Notes: generated by a model from the sequence alone, not told the origin. A DNA stretch of 64,000 nucleotides from Euglena gracilis (GCA_039621445.1 CP154957.1:19732714-19796713), one strand, 5' to 3'. Positions 50,020 through 59,629 are shown, counted from the stretch's first letter. Numbers and translations: made by a program.

Positions 50020-52307
50020 CAGGGTAAGATTTGTAACCAGGCATTGTGCGATTCGGCCAGTGAAAGTCGTAGCATATTGACTACAGCTTTCACTGCCGCT
50101 TCCGCGCGACCATTACCTTTTGGTCGGTAAATTATAGAAAAATGCTGCTCAATTCCGAGTAAACCGCAAAGAGTTGTAAAAAATCGAGAAGAAATCAAAT
50201 GATCTTGATCACTCACGATTTCATTCGGTAAACCCATGAGGCAAATGCATTTTTCTAAAAACATTTGTGCCAAAACTTGTGCTGTCAACCCTGCTTTCTG
50301 GCATGGAATGGCTACAATGTACCCACTCAGCCGACAGACGACAACTAGAATGTAGTCATAAATTTTGTCATCTGTTCCTTTGCAAGGTTCAAGTTCCAGA
50401 AAATCCATGCAGAGGGACGTAAAAATGTCATTTGGTACGGGGAAGAAATCCATCGTACCAGGGGGGGTACCTCTGCGCGGTTTCACAGCTTGGCAAATTT
50501 GGCACCGTTGTGAAATTTGTAAACAGCGCTTGTACAATTCTTTTTCGGTGAGGGTTGTACAGTACCTGCGACCCACCAAAGAAAGAAGTTTGGGGGCCCC
50601 AGGGTGACCTTGGTTGTGATAACACAAAAGTACGTCATCAACCAAGTCACAGGGTATGCAGTACTTGTATCCGGTATCATTCCGAAAAATCAAACGTAAA
50701 GGCGATAAGGTGTAATTCTCAATCAATTCACCATTACGCAATCTTTGTACGATATCATTGTAAAAATCATCTTTGGAATAATCCCATTCTCGAAAAAAGA
50801 GAGGGGATGGGGATTCTGATCGCGTGACCCGGCGGGGGCCCGGCATTCTGCCGCGTTGTCGTTTTCCCCGTACGGGGGCTATCGGCAACCGCCGCCAAAT
50901 TCGCGAGACAGGAAAATTGTCGAGTAAGTTGTCAGCGGCGTCTGCGCGCCTTGCGTAATCGTCGGCTTCGCGACTTCCGTGAAACGTGGCATCACCCTCG
51001 TCAGGGTTACCAGGGTAATGCCAAGGTGCACGAGACAGTGGGTCTGCGACTTTTTGAGTATGACCTGGTGTGTAAACTACCACCAGGTTGAACTGATTCG
51101 AAAATTCGTGCCAGCGGCATCTTCGGCCAACTGAGGACACGGCTTTGTTCAAGTCTTCGGTGTACCAGTGTTGGAGAGACTCATGGTCTGTCAACACTAG
51201 TATTTGTACGAGTGAACTGGCGACCCAACTTCGGAATTTTTGTAAGATGAGGACAATGGCATACGTTTCCTTTTCTCGTATGCTCCATTTGACTTGTCCT
51301 TTACCGTCTTCACCTTGTAGTTTTCTGCTGAAGAATGCTACAGGGCGCAATTCATTGGACGAGTTATGTTGACTCAACACACCGCCGACAGCATAGTCAC
51401 TGCTGTCGACTTGCAGTACGTAAGGTTTGTACGGGTCAGCAATGTCAAGCACAACATTGTCCAACATCAGTTGTTTGATTGTCGTTAGCGATTCTCGCAT
51501 CCTATCATCCCATTGTATCTTGGTATTGTCGGGAGCGCGATTTTTGAGTTGTCGAGTCAGTTGTACCGCGATTTTCGCGAAATCCTTCATGTAAATCGCG
51601 TAGTACTGTGCTAAACCCAAAAATCCTTTTAAATGGGTAATTGTTTTGATGTTTTCAGGTGTCCACTTCTTTATAGCTTCAAGTTTGCTTGGAGATGCTC
51701 TCCTTTGTCCGTTGTTAAGAATGTGTCCACAAAATTTTATCGTTTCGCGAAACAAATGCATTTTCGCGCCTTTGACGAAAAGCAAGTGTTTTTGAAACGT
51801 TGTCAGTACGGATCGTATATCGCGGTAGTGAATATCAAGGATATCACTACCCGAATTTGTAAGTGGAGGAGGTGTGCCTATCAGCACATCATCAATGTAT
51901 ACCATTGCGAATGGTAAATCTCGTAAAATCCATTGTATCATTCTTTGGAACATGGCTGGGCCATTCTTAACACCCATTGGTAACACCGTCCATTGGTAAA
52001 CTCCATGGGAGGTTACAAATGCGGTGTATGGTTGTGAGTCAGGATGTAAGTGCATCTGGTGAAAACCATCCTCTAAGTCGAAAATGGACCAGAGGCGGTT
52101 TTCCGCTTGTTTTGTAATCAGGTCTTCAATAAGTGGTAACGGAAATGGATCGTCCTTTGTCTGTGAGTTTAAGTATCGGTAATCCAGTACAAGTCTCCAC
52201 TTCTTCTGTCCAGAAGCATCGGGAGGCTTGGGTACAACAAAAGCTTGTGAGGTCCACTCGCTTTTGGAGGGTATGATCCATTTTCGTTCAATCAGTTTTT
52301 CGATCAT
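49893..52307 (-). CDS. E3 pol: reverse transcriptase, RNase H, integrase core
   Basis: 804 residues. [12 protein letters not shown] (76-85) and [10 protein letters not shown] (135-144) with the active-site aspartates. RNase [13 protein letters not shown] (D301), REKETYA (E347), LTDHES (D374) and VADPLSR (D422). Integrase: H564/H568 and C602/C605 zinc finger, catalytic D635 (CMDFLELE), D700 (VSDQDH) and E736 (NGRAEAA), a D,D-35-E arrangement. Order and motifs are Ty3/gypsy. The N-terminal RT part (to 52634) is in the same frame upstream, separated by TGA at 52322-52320, so the true start is further up. Catalytic residues all intact. Confidence 0.95.
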   Translation of the reverse strand: MIEKLIERKWIIPSKSEWTSQAFVVPKPPDASGQKKWRLVLDYRYLNSQTKDDPFPLPLIEDLITKQAENRLWSIFDLEDGFHQMHLHPDSQPYTAFVTSHGVYQWTVLPMGVKNGPAMFQRMIQWILRDLPFAMVYIDDVLIGTPPPLTNSGSDILDIHYRDIRSVLTTFQKHLLFVKGAKMHLFRETIKFCGHILNNGQRRASPSKLEAIKKWTPENIKTITHLKGFLGLAQYYAIYMKDFAKIAVQLTRQLKNRAPDNTKIQWDDRMRESLTTIKQLMLDNVVLDIADPYKPYVLQVDSSDYAVGGVLSQHNSSNELRPVAFFSRKLQGEDGKGQVKWSIREKETYAIVLILQKFRSWVASSLVQILVLTDHESLQHWYTEDLNKAVSSVGRRCRWHEFSNQFNLVVVYTPGHTQKVADPLSRAPWHYPGNPDEGDATFHGSREADDYARRADAADNLLDNFPVSRIWRRLPIAPVRGKRQRGRMPGPRRVTRSESPSPLFFREWDYSKDDFYNDIVQRLRNGELIENYTLSPLRLIFRNDTGYKYCIPCDLVDDVLLCYHNQGHPGAPKLLSLVGRRYCTTLTEKELYKRCLQISQRCQICQAVKPRRGTPPGTMDFFPVPNDIFTSLCMDFLELEPCKGTDDKIYDYILVVVCRLSGYIVAIPCQKAGLTAQVLAQMFLEKCICLMGLPNEIVSDQDHLISSRFFTTLCGLLGIEQHFSIIYRPKGNGRAEAAVKAVVNMLRLSLAESHNAWLQILPWCLFYINTLPGLILQYSPYKIVFGRDPQPSATSRQNDPLVLA

Positions 52308-52634
52308 TGTATTGAGAGTTCACTCTCTTTCGCCTGAACAGCGAAAGAATTTTCGGTGCATGGGCTGTGCACCTTCTTTGAGTTCGATTTTACAGACACC
52401 AAAAGGTCCGCGAATTGCAGGATCTATGTCATGGGCATAGATAGGATGTTCAAGAACATCACTGAATTCGCGATTGATCTTTGTACACAGTTCCTGTGAT
52501 TTGGGATGTTGACCACCGCTTTCTATCACTGCGGATAGTTGGTATGTTTGGTCTTTCTGACCTTTTTCCCGTAGGAATTTGTCATTGTGGTCAACGGTTC
52601 CGAATGCATCGAAGAAACAAACACGAAAAATGAT
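52308..52634 (-). pseudogene. E3 RT N-terminal segment, closed by in-frame TGA
   Basis: Same frame as pol. Reads CTKINREFSDVLEHP, HDIDPAIRGPFGVCKIELKE and GAQPMHRKFFRCSGERE, then TGA, then [18 protein letters not shown]. This is the standard N-terminal RT lead-in (P..RKFFR..ERE...I..L...G/W.I.PS), so the TGA interrupts a real domain. Upstream it is closed by TAA at 52637-52635. Confidence 0.8.
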
Positions 52635-53054
52635 TTATTTCAATGGTGGTAACATGACACCGCAAAAATCTTCAAACAATGGCGTGTCATTCGGTAAATC
52701 CCACCACTGAAAAGTGACATACGTCAATTGTTGGAACCATTCCGTTTCGGGATTTATAGGAATGAGCAGCACACCGCGTGCTTGATCCCGAAGGATCTTG
52801 TCAACAACAAGAGGGATAAGTTTCAGAGGTGGATGTAGCCACAAGACCACATCACCCCAAAACTTATCAAACGCATTTGTATGGCTTGACCAGTAATTGG
52901 GTAAACGAGAATGTGCCTTGGACGAAAATGCATCAATCTCCAATTGTAGGTCCATCGACTTCGCGATTCGCGCGATTTTGGAAAACCAAGTTTCCAAAAT
53001 GCGGTATTGTCCAAAATGGAACGCATTCCAAATGCGGTTCGCGAAAACTGTCAC
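52635..53054 (-). CDS. E3 Dam-like domain between protease and RT
   Basis: 140 residues opening at GTG, in the pol frame. Core phrases: LQLEIDAFSSKAHSRLPNYW, NAFDKFWGDVVLWLHPPLKL, IPLVVDKIL and GVLLIPINPETEWFQQL. This is the pattern (D.F.S..N..LP.Y.S...NA...W...PPF.LI..V..KI......L..P.....W...L) of the Dam-like domain that follows RNase H in DIRS elements, here with HPPL in place of the catalytic DPPY/NPP motif. Position upstream of RT is unusual. Probably non-catalytic, role unknown. Confidence 0.65.
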   Translation of the reverse strand: MTVFANRIWNAFHFGQYRILETWFSKIARIAKSMDLQLEIDAFSSKAHSRLPNYWSSHTNAFDKFWGDVVLWLHPPLKLIPLVVDKILRDQARGVLLIPINPETEWFQQLTYVTFQWWDLPNDTPLFEDFCGVMLPPLK

Positions 53055-53058
53055 GGTT

Positions 53059-54555
53059 TCAGTCCTGTGGAGGGCTGAAAACGCAGTTTACAGAGCCACA
53101 TCGGTAATGCGGTGTGTCCGAAGACACTTCACCAGGCACTGTACCAAGTGTATCACACGCATCAGGTGTATTGTCAAAAGTGTGATTGTTATTGGCATTC
53201 TGCCACTTGTATGCAGGCGTATTGGAGGGATTGGCATCCTGCCATTCGGGGTCATAGAGATTGGCTTTCTGCCCTTGTAAGTCCTCCAGCGCGGTTCTCG
53301 CGATTCCAAACAGGGACGCGATTCCGCGTTTGTCCAATTGTCGATGTACTTCAACACACAACGGGTAACAACCCGGTGTGTTGTGTTCTCGTTCAGCGTT
53401 CCGGGTAAACTCAGTACCGATTTCGGTACCATGTGTACTCTGGTTGTTGAGTAAGGCGATTAGTTTGGAAGGTTCAACAATACATCCACAGTCAAAATCA
53501 GGTTGTGTGGAAATTCTCCGGCATTGTGCGCATTGGAAGGAAGTGTCGGTCTGGTAGTGCATGTCGGTCATGTGTAGTGTGTGCTTGGGGGTGTTGGAAG
53601 TTGTAGCTGCTGGGGGGTGTACAGGGGTGTCCGAAATCGACACACCTGGTGGAAAACGTAAAAGTTGTGCAGCTGGGCGGCTACTCGACACCGAAATTTC
53701 TTCAGGCCTTTGGGCTTTCGCCTTGGAACCCAGTGAAACGTGGGGGGTTAAGCTACTCGCTTTCCCTACCGCATGGGAAACGTGCGGTAAAAGTGTAGTG
53801 GGTAGGGGGGCAGCTTTCTCTTTACCCCTAGGGTAGGAAACGGTGTTTTCGGTTGTAGAAAACGTTGTGGCAAGGCGGGGGGACATCTTGGAAGATGTTT
53901 TGGGGGAGTAATTCGGTGGTGTGGGTTGTGTGCGTGAGGTAGTGCGCAAACCGAGAGAGGGGCAATCCACAACAAGGCGGTTCTGACGCAAGAACGGAAA
54001 ACCCAAAATTACGTCAGAGCCGCGAATACCCGATTCGTAACTCCAGGTACCCAGAAAATTTTGTATATGTGGGGGTTGTGAGTGGTGCTTGGGGATGATG
54101 GGGAGGAGTATGTCCAAAAAGCATCCCAAGTCACCACCGCACATGGGGCTGTTGTCAGCAGTCATAATTTTGATGGGGTACTTGGCTTTCACCAAGAGGG
54201 AGTTGGGAATTAATCCCGTTCGGAAGAGAAGGGGAATTCGACACCCTGTGTCGACCAAAATGTTGCATTTGGTGGAAAAATTTTGTGTTCGGATTTCCGC
54301 TTGGACCAAAAGTTCCATGGGGGGTACGCAAAGTGCAGGATCCGGTGTAAAATTGTTGTCTCTCCAACTGTTCCAGGATCCCGTTCCTACTTTGCTCAGC
54401 ATTCCAGGCAGAAATTTGGAGTGGGGGGTGGGGGACCCGAAAATTTTCCGGGTACCGACCAAAAAGGCAGATGGGCAGGGAAAGTAAGGTTGATCAAGTC
54501 CTACTTCCGGCTGTTCATCAGCCCAGAGGTCCGTGCCCACAGACCTCGGGCTCCC
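53059..54555 (-). CDS. E3 aspartic protease with Cys-rich tail
   Basis: The frame runs on from gag across TAG (54558-54556). Active site ILVDTGC at residues 95-100 counted from the GTG at 54540, flap region MTADNSPMCGGDLGC, and the second-loop SDVILGFPFL (175-184). These are hallmarks of retropepsin-like proteases that cleave the polyprotein. The C-terminal half has a Cys cluster (CAQCRRISTQPDFDCGC) and a degenerate repeat alternating WQDANPSN/WQNANNNH. Remnants occur in the outer element (28959-29692) and E2 (30900-31400). Ends five bases before the Dam-like frame, in a different frame, so a shift is needed to reach pol. Confidence 0.85.
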   Translation of the reverse strand, partial: GSPRSVGTDLWADEQPEVGLDQPYFPCPSAFLVGTRKIFGSPTPHSKFLPGMLSKVGTGSWNSWRDNNFTPDPALCVPPMELLVQAEIRTQNFSTKCNILVDTGCRIPLLFRTGLIPNSLLVKAKYPIKIMTADNSPMCGGDLGCFLDILLPIIPKHHSQPPHIQNFLGTWSYESGIRGSDVILGFPFLRQNRLVVDCPSLGLRTTSRTQPTPPNYSPKTSSKMSPRLATTFSTTENTVSYPRGKEKAAPLPTTLLPHVSHAVGKASSLTPHVSLGSKAKAQRPEEISVSSSRPAAQLLRFPPGVSISDTPVHPPAATTSNTPKHTLHMTDMHYQTDTSFQCAQCRRISTQPDFDCGCIVEPSKLIALLNNQSTHGTEIGTEFTRNAEREHNTPGCYPLCVEVHRQLDKRGIASLFGIARTALEDLQGQKANLYDPEWQDANPSNTPAYKWQNANNNHTFDNTPDACDTLGTVPGEVSSDTPHYRCGSVNCVFSPPQD

Positions 54556-54745
54556 CTACTCCAGGTCCGATTCAGCACTTCGGCTGTTTATCGTTTTCTT
54601 GTGTGAGTAGATAGCGCGCAATGCGCGGACCGCATTGCGGTCATCCTCCAACGAGGATTCGGAGTTGTCATCCCCCTCCCTGCCCGAAGCCGGGGTTCCC
54701 TCCTCCAGAGAGGAGATTTTGAACCCGACTTTGTTATTGTGTTTG

Positions 54746-56929
54746 TTATGTGTTTTGTATCATTGTAACGACGTTGGTTCGGGCGGGAGAGCGAGAACGG
54801 TAACATTTGGACGAATGGTGGTTATGTGATCCACAAAGGGAACACTTTTGTCGGTTTTGTGATTTTTGTCGGTTTTGTGATGGGCTTTCACCCCTTGGAG
54901 GTCTTGGTGAACGGAATCCCGTTCGACCACGGTTCTTGTTGTAATCCGGTTTCCCGGATGACGATCGCGAAGAAGATGATCCACTTCGCGAACGTGATCG
55001 CGAAGAGTCGCGATTTGTATCACGCTTGTAAGGGGGTCGGGGTGATCGACCACGAGGTACGCGATCACGTCTGCGGTCGCGGAACGGTGAGCGGGACCGT
55101 TGTCGATAACCCGAGGATTGTGATTGTCCAGATTTGTGTGAAAACCCAGAGGAGCGTGAGCTCCGCGAGGATTGTGAACCCCTTGGGCTCTGATTCCGCT
55201 TTCGCGTATCAGGATGGGGGCAGTCTCGGGACATATGCCCCGATTTGTTGCACAAAAAGCAAGTTTTGTCCGAAGATTGGTCAGATGAGCGCGGATAGCG
55301 CGTTTTTGTATCACCCTTTGGAGAGGTTGTGTGTTTTCCATATCCCCGTGGGGATTTTGGAGAAGGAATCTTTTGTAGGGCACTTACCGTACCGCTAGGG
55401 AGACCAGCGGTAGGGTGGTGGGTATAAGCCGATTGTATCTGTCCCAAAAGTTGTGAGAGTTTCATTTGTTTGGAAACATAGTTCCACCGTTGTTCAAGTG
55501 TGAGTTTGTTGTCCGCGAGTTCCTCGCGGTGAATGTCTTTGATAATTGTAGGAATGAAATGGACGAGAACCGCATCGAATTGTTCTTTCATTTGGTTCTC
55601 TCCCAGTTCATCAACCTCAGAAGCCAATCCCAACCATTTGGAATACCAAAGGTCGATTGACTTCCATTTTCTGTCACTGGGCGCGAATTGCCGCCATTTT
55701 TTCTCAAGCGTAATTCGCGAAATTAGGCTTGAACAAGTTGACGCATATTGGTCAACCAGTTCATCAAAAGTTATCCGATTCCGGATCACAAGTTGTCGGG
55801 CGCGTTCTTTTTCTTCCTTGGGGAGGCAATCAATGAATTCCATCTTGATTACCTCAGGGTTCCCGTCTTGGGTTGGACCCTTCAAGTCCCAGTAGTATGT
55901 CCAATCGCGCCAAAATTGTTTCCAGGTTGTGGGATCTCCGTCCCATTGTGGCTTTACCTTGTTGGCAATTGTAATTGTACCTTTGAAATCGCGTTGTGGA
56001 CCACGATTTCCATCGTAATTGTTGGAGTAAGGTTGTTGTGGTGGCATGCGCGAATGCGCATCCAGGATGGTACTCATGGTACCATAGGTACCATGGGGGT
56101 TAGGTACATCGCGGTTCCGCGAATTGTATGGATGTGTGTCGCGATTCCGCGATTCGGATTGTAGGGGGTCGCGATTCCGCGATTCGGGGTGTGGTAACAT
56201 ACTAGGGGGGTAGGAATCCCGTTGTTCACCCGGGAATCGGGGAACCGCGGTAAATTCCGTGTTTCGCATTCGCGATTCGTGGCCAATACCCGGGGTAGGG
56301 GTATGGCTCATACCGCGAATCAGTCCCGATTCGCGAATTTCTTGTTGTAAAACAAGAGGATTGGCGGTTTTTGCGGGAAAAACCGGTTCCTCATCCGAAG
56401 ATTCACCCTTGTGCGGGGGAATCTTGATTTGTGGTATAAACGGGCGATTGTAATCGTGATTGTAGGCATGTGCATGATCATGTGCATCCGTGGATGCTTG
56501 TAGGGCATGCGCATCCGAAGATGCTTGTATGGGTGCGCATACTGCGCTTTTGGAAGTATTGGCATCCAACACATCGCGAATTTGATGCACAAAGTCGCGA
56601 GTTGGATGTCGGGCATCCGAAGATGCTTCGGTTGGTGCGTGAAAAGCGCGTTGTGAGCTGGAAGTTGCAATTTGACCACCGAAAACGGTGTTTTCATGGC
56701 CAAAGTGCGGGGGGTTGCGGGGTTTTGCATGAATCTCATCCAGACTCAATGCAAAATCTTGTATGCTTTGTTCCAATGAACCAACCACTTGGAAAAGGTT
56801 CAAAATTCGTTCAACATCACACTGCAAACGCTTAATACGTTTGCGGTATGAGGGTAGTTCATCCAAAAGTGGTAATTTGTCAGCAATGGATTCAAAATCC
56901 GCGGAACGTTTTGGAAAAGTGGTGTCCAA
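54746..56929 (-). CDS. E3 gag segment: capsid block, two zinc knuckles, RS-rich zone
   Basis: 727 residues. Opens with helical sequence (LLDELPSYRKRIKRLQCDVE). The capsid-like block KVKPQWDGDPTTWKQFWRDW to EQFDAVLVHFIPTIIKDI is shared with E2 and the outer copy. CFLCNKSGHMSRDC is a CX2CX4HX4C knuckle. About 100 residues very rich in Arg-Ser dipeptides follow (SRSSRSSGFSHKSGQS), then CSLCGSHNHHSSKC, a second knuckle. The frame leaves the true tail after SPARTN; the native ending is in the next frame. Confidence 0.9.
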   Translation of the reverse strand: MDTTFPKRSADFESIADKLPLLDELPSYRKRIKRLQCDVERILNLFQVVGSLEQSIQDFALSLDEIHAKPRNPPHFGHENTVFGGQIATSSSQRAFHAPTEASSDARHPTRDFVHQIRDVLDANTSKSAVCAPIQASSDAHALQASTDAHDHAHAYNHDYNRPFIPQIKIPPHKGESSDEEPVFPAKTANPLVLQQEIRESGLIRGMSHTPTPGIGHESRMRNTEFTAVPRFPGEQRDSYPPSMLPHPESRNRDPLQSESRNRDTHPYNSRNRDVPNPHGTYGTMSTILDAHSRMPPQQPYSNNYDGNRGPQRDFKGTITIANKVKPQWDGDPTTWKQFWRDWTYYWDLKGPTQDGNPEVIKMEFIDCLPKEEKERARQLVIRNRITFDELVDQYASTCSSLISRITLEKKWRQFAPSDRKWKSIDLWYSKWLGLASEVDELGENQMKEQFDAVLVHFIPTIIKDIHREELADNKLTLEQRWNYVSKQMKLSQLLGQIQSAYTHHPTAGLPSGTVSALQKIPSPKSPRGYGKHTTSPKGDTKTRYPRSSDQSSDKTCFLCNKSGHMSRDCPHPDTRKRNQSPRGSQSSRSSRSSGFSHKSGQSQSSGYRQRSRSPFRDRRRDRVPRGRSPRPPYKRDTNRDSSRSRSRSGSSSSRSSSGKPDYNKNRGRTGFRSPRPPRGESPSQNRQKSQNRQKCSLCGSHNHHSSKCYRSRSPARTNVVTMIQNT

Positions 56930-57786
56930 AATTGGACCCGCTTAACCAAAGTTTCCATTGCGGTTGTAAGTGCGTTTAACCGATTCTCGGTTTGTGGGGT
57001 TGTGGTACCCAACGTGGGTTGGGGTACCCTTACCGCATTTTCAGCGGTTTTATCAACCATCATTGTAGAAAGTCGGTTCTCCAACACCGAAACTTGTTGT
57101 TTTAGTGTGAGAACTTGTTGAGTGACCGAATTTTCGGTCCTCATCAAGGTTTCACAAAATTCTTGTAAGTTTTCTTGATTTTTTGCAAGCATTTGGTCAT
57201 AAAATGTGCGAAAATCAACGGGTAGTTCGACTTCGCGAACCGTTTGTCCATCCGAAGATGGTTGGAGTCCGGAGACCCTTGTAGAAAGTTCTTGTACGCG
57301 TTTTTGTAAGCAGGAAGTGGTGGATTGTAAGGTTTTGTGTTGGGTATTCAAATCCGCAAGCGCGGTTTCGATGCCGGTGATATCCGGAATTGATGTTTGA
57401 ATACCGTTGCACCGTTTGTGCAAATCCGCAAATGCAGATTCGATGTTGTTCACATCAGATTGTAATTGATTGTGCAAATCGGTGATAGTGGTTCGTGGTG
57501 CTCCCATACTGGGATTTTTTGTGGAAGTTTCCGCAAAGCGGCGTTGTAAGTCCCCAAATGCAGTTTGTAGTCCCGAAACATCCGCAAAAGCGGTTTTCAG
57601 GTCTGCAAACGCAATTTGGAGGTCCGCATTCGCGGTTTGTATGGTAGTTATGACCGTTTCGCGGTCTTGCAGTTCCGCATTCGCGGTTTGTAGGCTAAGG
57701 ATCACCGCATCGCGGGATTGGAGTTCCACCGTAGCGGATTGTAGCGCATTGGAAGCAGTTTCGAGTTTTTGTATGTCATTTTCCAC
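56800..57786 (-). CDS. E3 gag segment: coiled-coil centre
   Basis: 328 residues with a repeated 11-13 residue pattern (TANAELQDRETVITTIQTAN, ADLQIAFADLKTAFADV), strongly helical heptad-like. It overlaps both neighbouring gag frames; frame exchange is near 57790 (AAAAGTGGAAAA) and near 56935. Confidence 0.85.
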   Translation of the reverse strand: MENDIQKLETASNALQSATVELQSRDAVILSLQTANAELQDRETVITTIQTANADLQIAFADLKTAFADVSGLQTAFGDLQRRFAETSTKNPSMGAPRTTITDLHNQLQSDVNNIESAFADLHKRCNGIQTSIPDITGIETALADLNTQHKTLQSTTSCLQKRVQELSTRVSGLQPSSDGQTVREVELPVDFRTFYDQMLAKNQENLQEFCETLMRTENSVTQQVLTLKQQVSVLENRLSTMMVDKTAENAVRVPQPTLGTTTPQTENRLNALTTAMETLVKRVQFWTPLFQNVPRILNPLLTNYHFWMNYPHTANVLSVCSVMLNEF

Positions 57787-58859
57787 TTTTCATGGAGGAA
57801 ATCTTGCCGATACGCGATTTCCGCCATTTGAGTGTGCAAGGTGGTCAAATTGTTGGAAACTTCACCGCATTTGCAGGAAGTTTGTTCCAAACGAGCAATC
57901 CGCTCTTCCAGTTGTTGAGCAAAAGCTCTTTGTACATAGTTTTCGCGTATTTGTGCGAAATTTTGATGAAAACTCGCGTTTTCATCACCCAAACACAAAA
58001 TGCGTTCTTGGGATTGTTGTACAACATTGGACAAGGTTGAGAAGTGCTCATATGAGACATATGAGCCAAGTTCCGCACCCGTAGGCGCTTGATCCCGTTG
58101 TTGTATGCGGGACTGCATTTCTTGCATTGTATAAGAAAAGTTTTCCATTTGTGTGAACAGTTGTTGTAGATTTTGTTGTAAATGTGAAAATTTTGTAGTA
58201 TTCCGCGATTCCGCGGTTTGGAAGGTCTCTTGTACCTGTTGGAAGTTTTGTACCAAGGTGTCGCGCAAAAATGCGTCAAAACCTTGGTGGAGGTTCTGAA
58301 GGTCCATTGTAGTGGAGTTGAAATTCTTTTGGCAAAATTGTCCAAATTCTTGGATGTATTGCCAAAAGAAGTCCAGTTTGCCGAAAACGGCTTTGTGACT
58401 GTCTTCATCAAATTGTAGGACTTGGTTCAGTGTTTTAGCGCAATTTTGGACACATGCTTCGATGTGTCGAAATTGCTGTTGTAATGGGTGGCTCTCCGGT
58501 AAATTTGCGACTACGCGCTCAATGGTGTTACTGGAGAACGAATCCGGGTCTTCCTCGGGGTCATTGTCCATGGAAACAATGACACCGGCAGTGTCTGGGA
58601 CCACCAACCGCATTTGAGCGGACCAAGGTAGTTCTGGGGTTTCTCCCAATTGTGGAGGGTAGGGCAAGTCCCTAATGGGGCTTACCGGTGGTAGGGCAGG
58701 GGGGGGTTGGAAAAAACAAGGTGTTTCCAACCCGTCCTCGTAAGAGGGGGGCTCTGTTGGCAATTGGGTGCCAAAAGGCACTAATTGCCAACCCCGTTCG
58801 GGCATACTGCCCTCTTGTGAGTCATACTCCGCAGAAGCGGAGGGGGTCCGTAGACCCAT
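57702..58859 (-). CDS. E3 gag segment: N-terminal domain
   Basis: 385 residues: Pro-rich start (GLETPCFFQPPPALPPVSP), then IERVVANLPESHPLQQQF, LNQVLQFDEDSHKAVFGKLD and CKCGE. It aligns closely with 25440-26460 of the outer copy and 63270-64000 of the fourth copy. Confidence 0.9.
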   Translation of the reverse strand: MGLRTPSASAEYDSQEGSMPERGWQLVPFGTQLPTEPPSYEDGLETPCFFQPPPALPPVSPIRDLPYPPQLGETPELPWSAQMRLVVPDTAGVIVSMDNDPEEDPDSFSSNTIERVVANLPESHPLQQQFRHIEACVQNCAKTLNQVLQFDEDSHKAVFGKLDFFWQYIQEFGQFCQKNFNSTTMDLQNLHQGFDAFLRDTLVQNFQQVQETFQTAESRNTTKFSHLQQNLQQLFTQMENFSYTMQEMQSRIQQRDQAPTGAELGSYVSYEHFSTLSNVVQQSQERILCLGDENASFHQNFAQIRENYVQRAFAQQLEERIARLEQTSCKCGEVSNNLTTLHTQMAEIAYRQDFLHEKWKMTYKNSKLLPMRYNPLRWNSNPAMR

Positions 58860-58914
58860 TGTAGGATGGTGTTTTACCGCAAATGCGGTTGTTGTAAAGT
58901 TTGGTCCGCAAATG

Positions 58915-59115
58915 CGGGTTGGGTCCGTAGACCCTTGGAGGGGGGGGGTACCGCCGAAGCGGCTTGGGTCCGAAGACCCTTGGAGGAGGGGGGTGCCGCC
59001 GAAGCGGCTTGGGTCCGAAGACCCTTGGAGGAGGGGGGTGCCGCCGAAGCGGCTTGGGTCCGAAGACCCTTGGAGGGGGGGGGGTACGGCCGTAGCGGCT
59101 TGTAGGGGGGGGGCA
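58915..59115 (-). repeat. 45 bp tandem repeat in E3 gag N-region
   Basis: About four units, GGGTCCGAAGACCCTTGGAG + GAGGGGGGTGCCGCCGAAGC + GGCTT, coding 15-residue repeats with core GLRTQAASAAPP on the minus strand. The G-run in each unit varies in length, which is where the frame is lost. More diverged units continue to about 59300. Confidence 0.85.
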
Positions 59116-59613
59116 CCGCCAATGCGGTTCGGGTTCGAAAACCCAGTTGTGGGGGGGGTGCCACCGAAGCGGCTTGGGCATCCGCCCCTTGTATAGAAAA
59201 ATTTTCCACCGCAGAAGCGGCGTGGGCATTCGCCCCTTGTGAAGGAAAATTTTCTGCCGCAAAAGCGGTTTGGGCCTCCGCCCCTTGAGAAGAAAAATTT
59301 TCTGTCGCCGTAGCGACTTCGTCTGCATTGTATATTCCTCGAAGCGAACCTATTAACAAAGCGTAGTTAATAGGTGCGTTTCCATTGTTTGTATTTGCGC
59401 TTTGCTTATTTGATGAAAAGTTGGGAAAATTTTTGTGAAAATCGGAAAAATTGTAAAAATTGAAAAACATTTGTGTAAAAATCCCCAAAAAGATAAGCAA
59501 AGGTGGGGGCTCAGAGACTTTGTGATGCAGCCGTAGCCACTTGTGCCCCTGAGACACCTCGCCCGTGCTTAGGCGCCTTTTCTGAGTTTTTGTGTGGTCG
59601 TACGACCGTTAAA

Positions 59614-59628
59614 CCTAATCTGCTACCA
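59614..59628 (-). promoter_or_regulatory. E3 primer-binding site (initiator Met tRNA type)
   Basis: Minus strand TGGTAGCAGATTAGG, one base inside the 5' LTR. The first ten bases are complementary to a tRNA ending TCTGCTACCA, the 3' end of animal-type initiator Met tRNA. Confidence 0.7.
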
Positions 59629-59629
59629 A

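Larger units (their letters stand above)
54556..59470 (-). pseudogene. E3 gag, full length, broken into five frames
   Basis: The likely start is ATG at 59470. Pieces: 59470-58874 (NAPINYALLIGSLRG, then 15-residue repeats), 58859-57702, 57786-56800, 56929-54746 and the tail to TAG at 54558-54556. Joined in order they parallel the outer element's gag, where the first two pieces are one open frame (25021-26610), so the breaks are local indels. Contents: Pro-rich N-region, long helical/coiled-coil centre, Gag capsid-type block, zinc knuckle, Arg/Ser-rich zone, second knuckle, acidic tail ending ESDLE. About 1,600 codons in total, unusually long for a Ty3 Gag. Role: particle assembly and RNA packaging. 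Confidence 0.85.

Noticed and set aside
52320-52322. Reassigned TGA codon in the host
   Set aside because: TAA and TAG also interrupt the elements, and the ABCC gene ends naturally at TGA.
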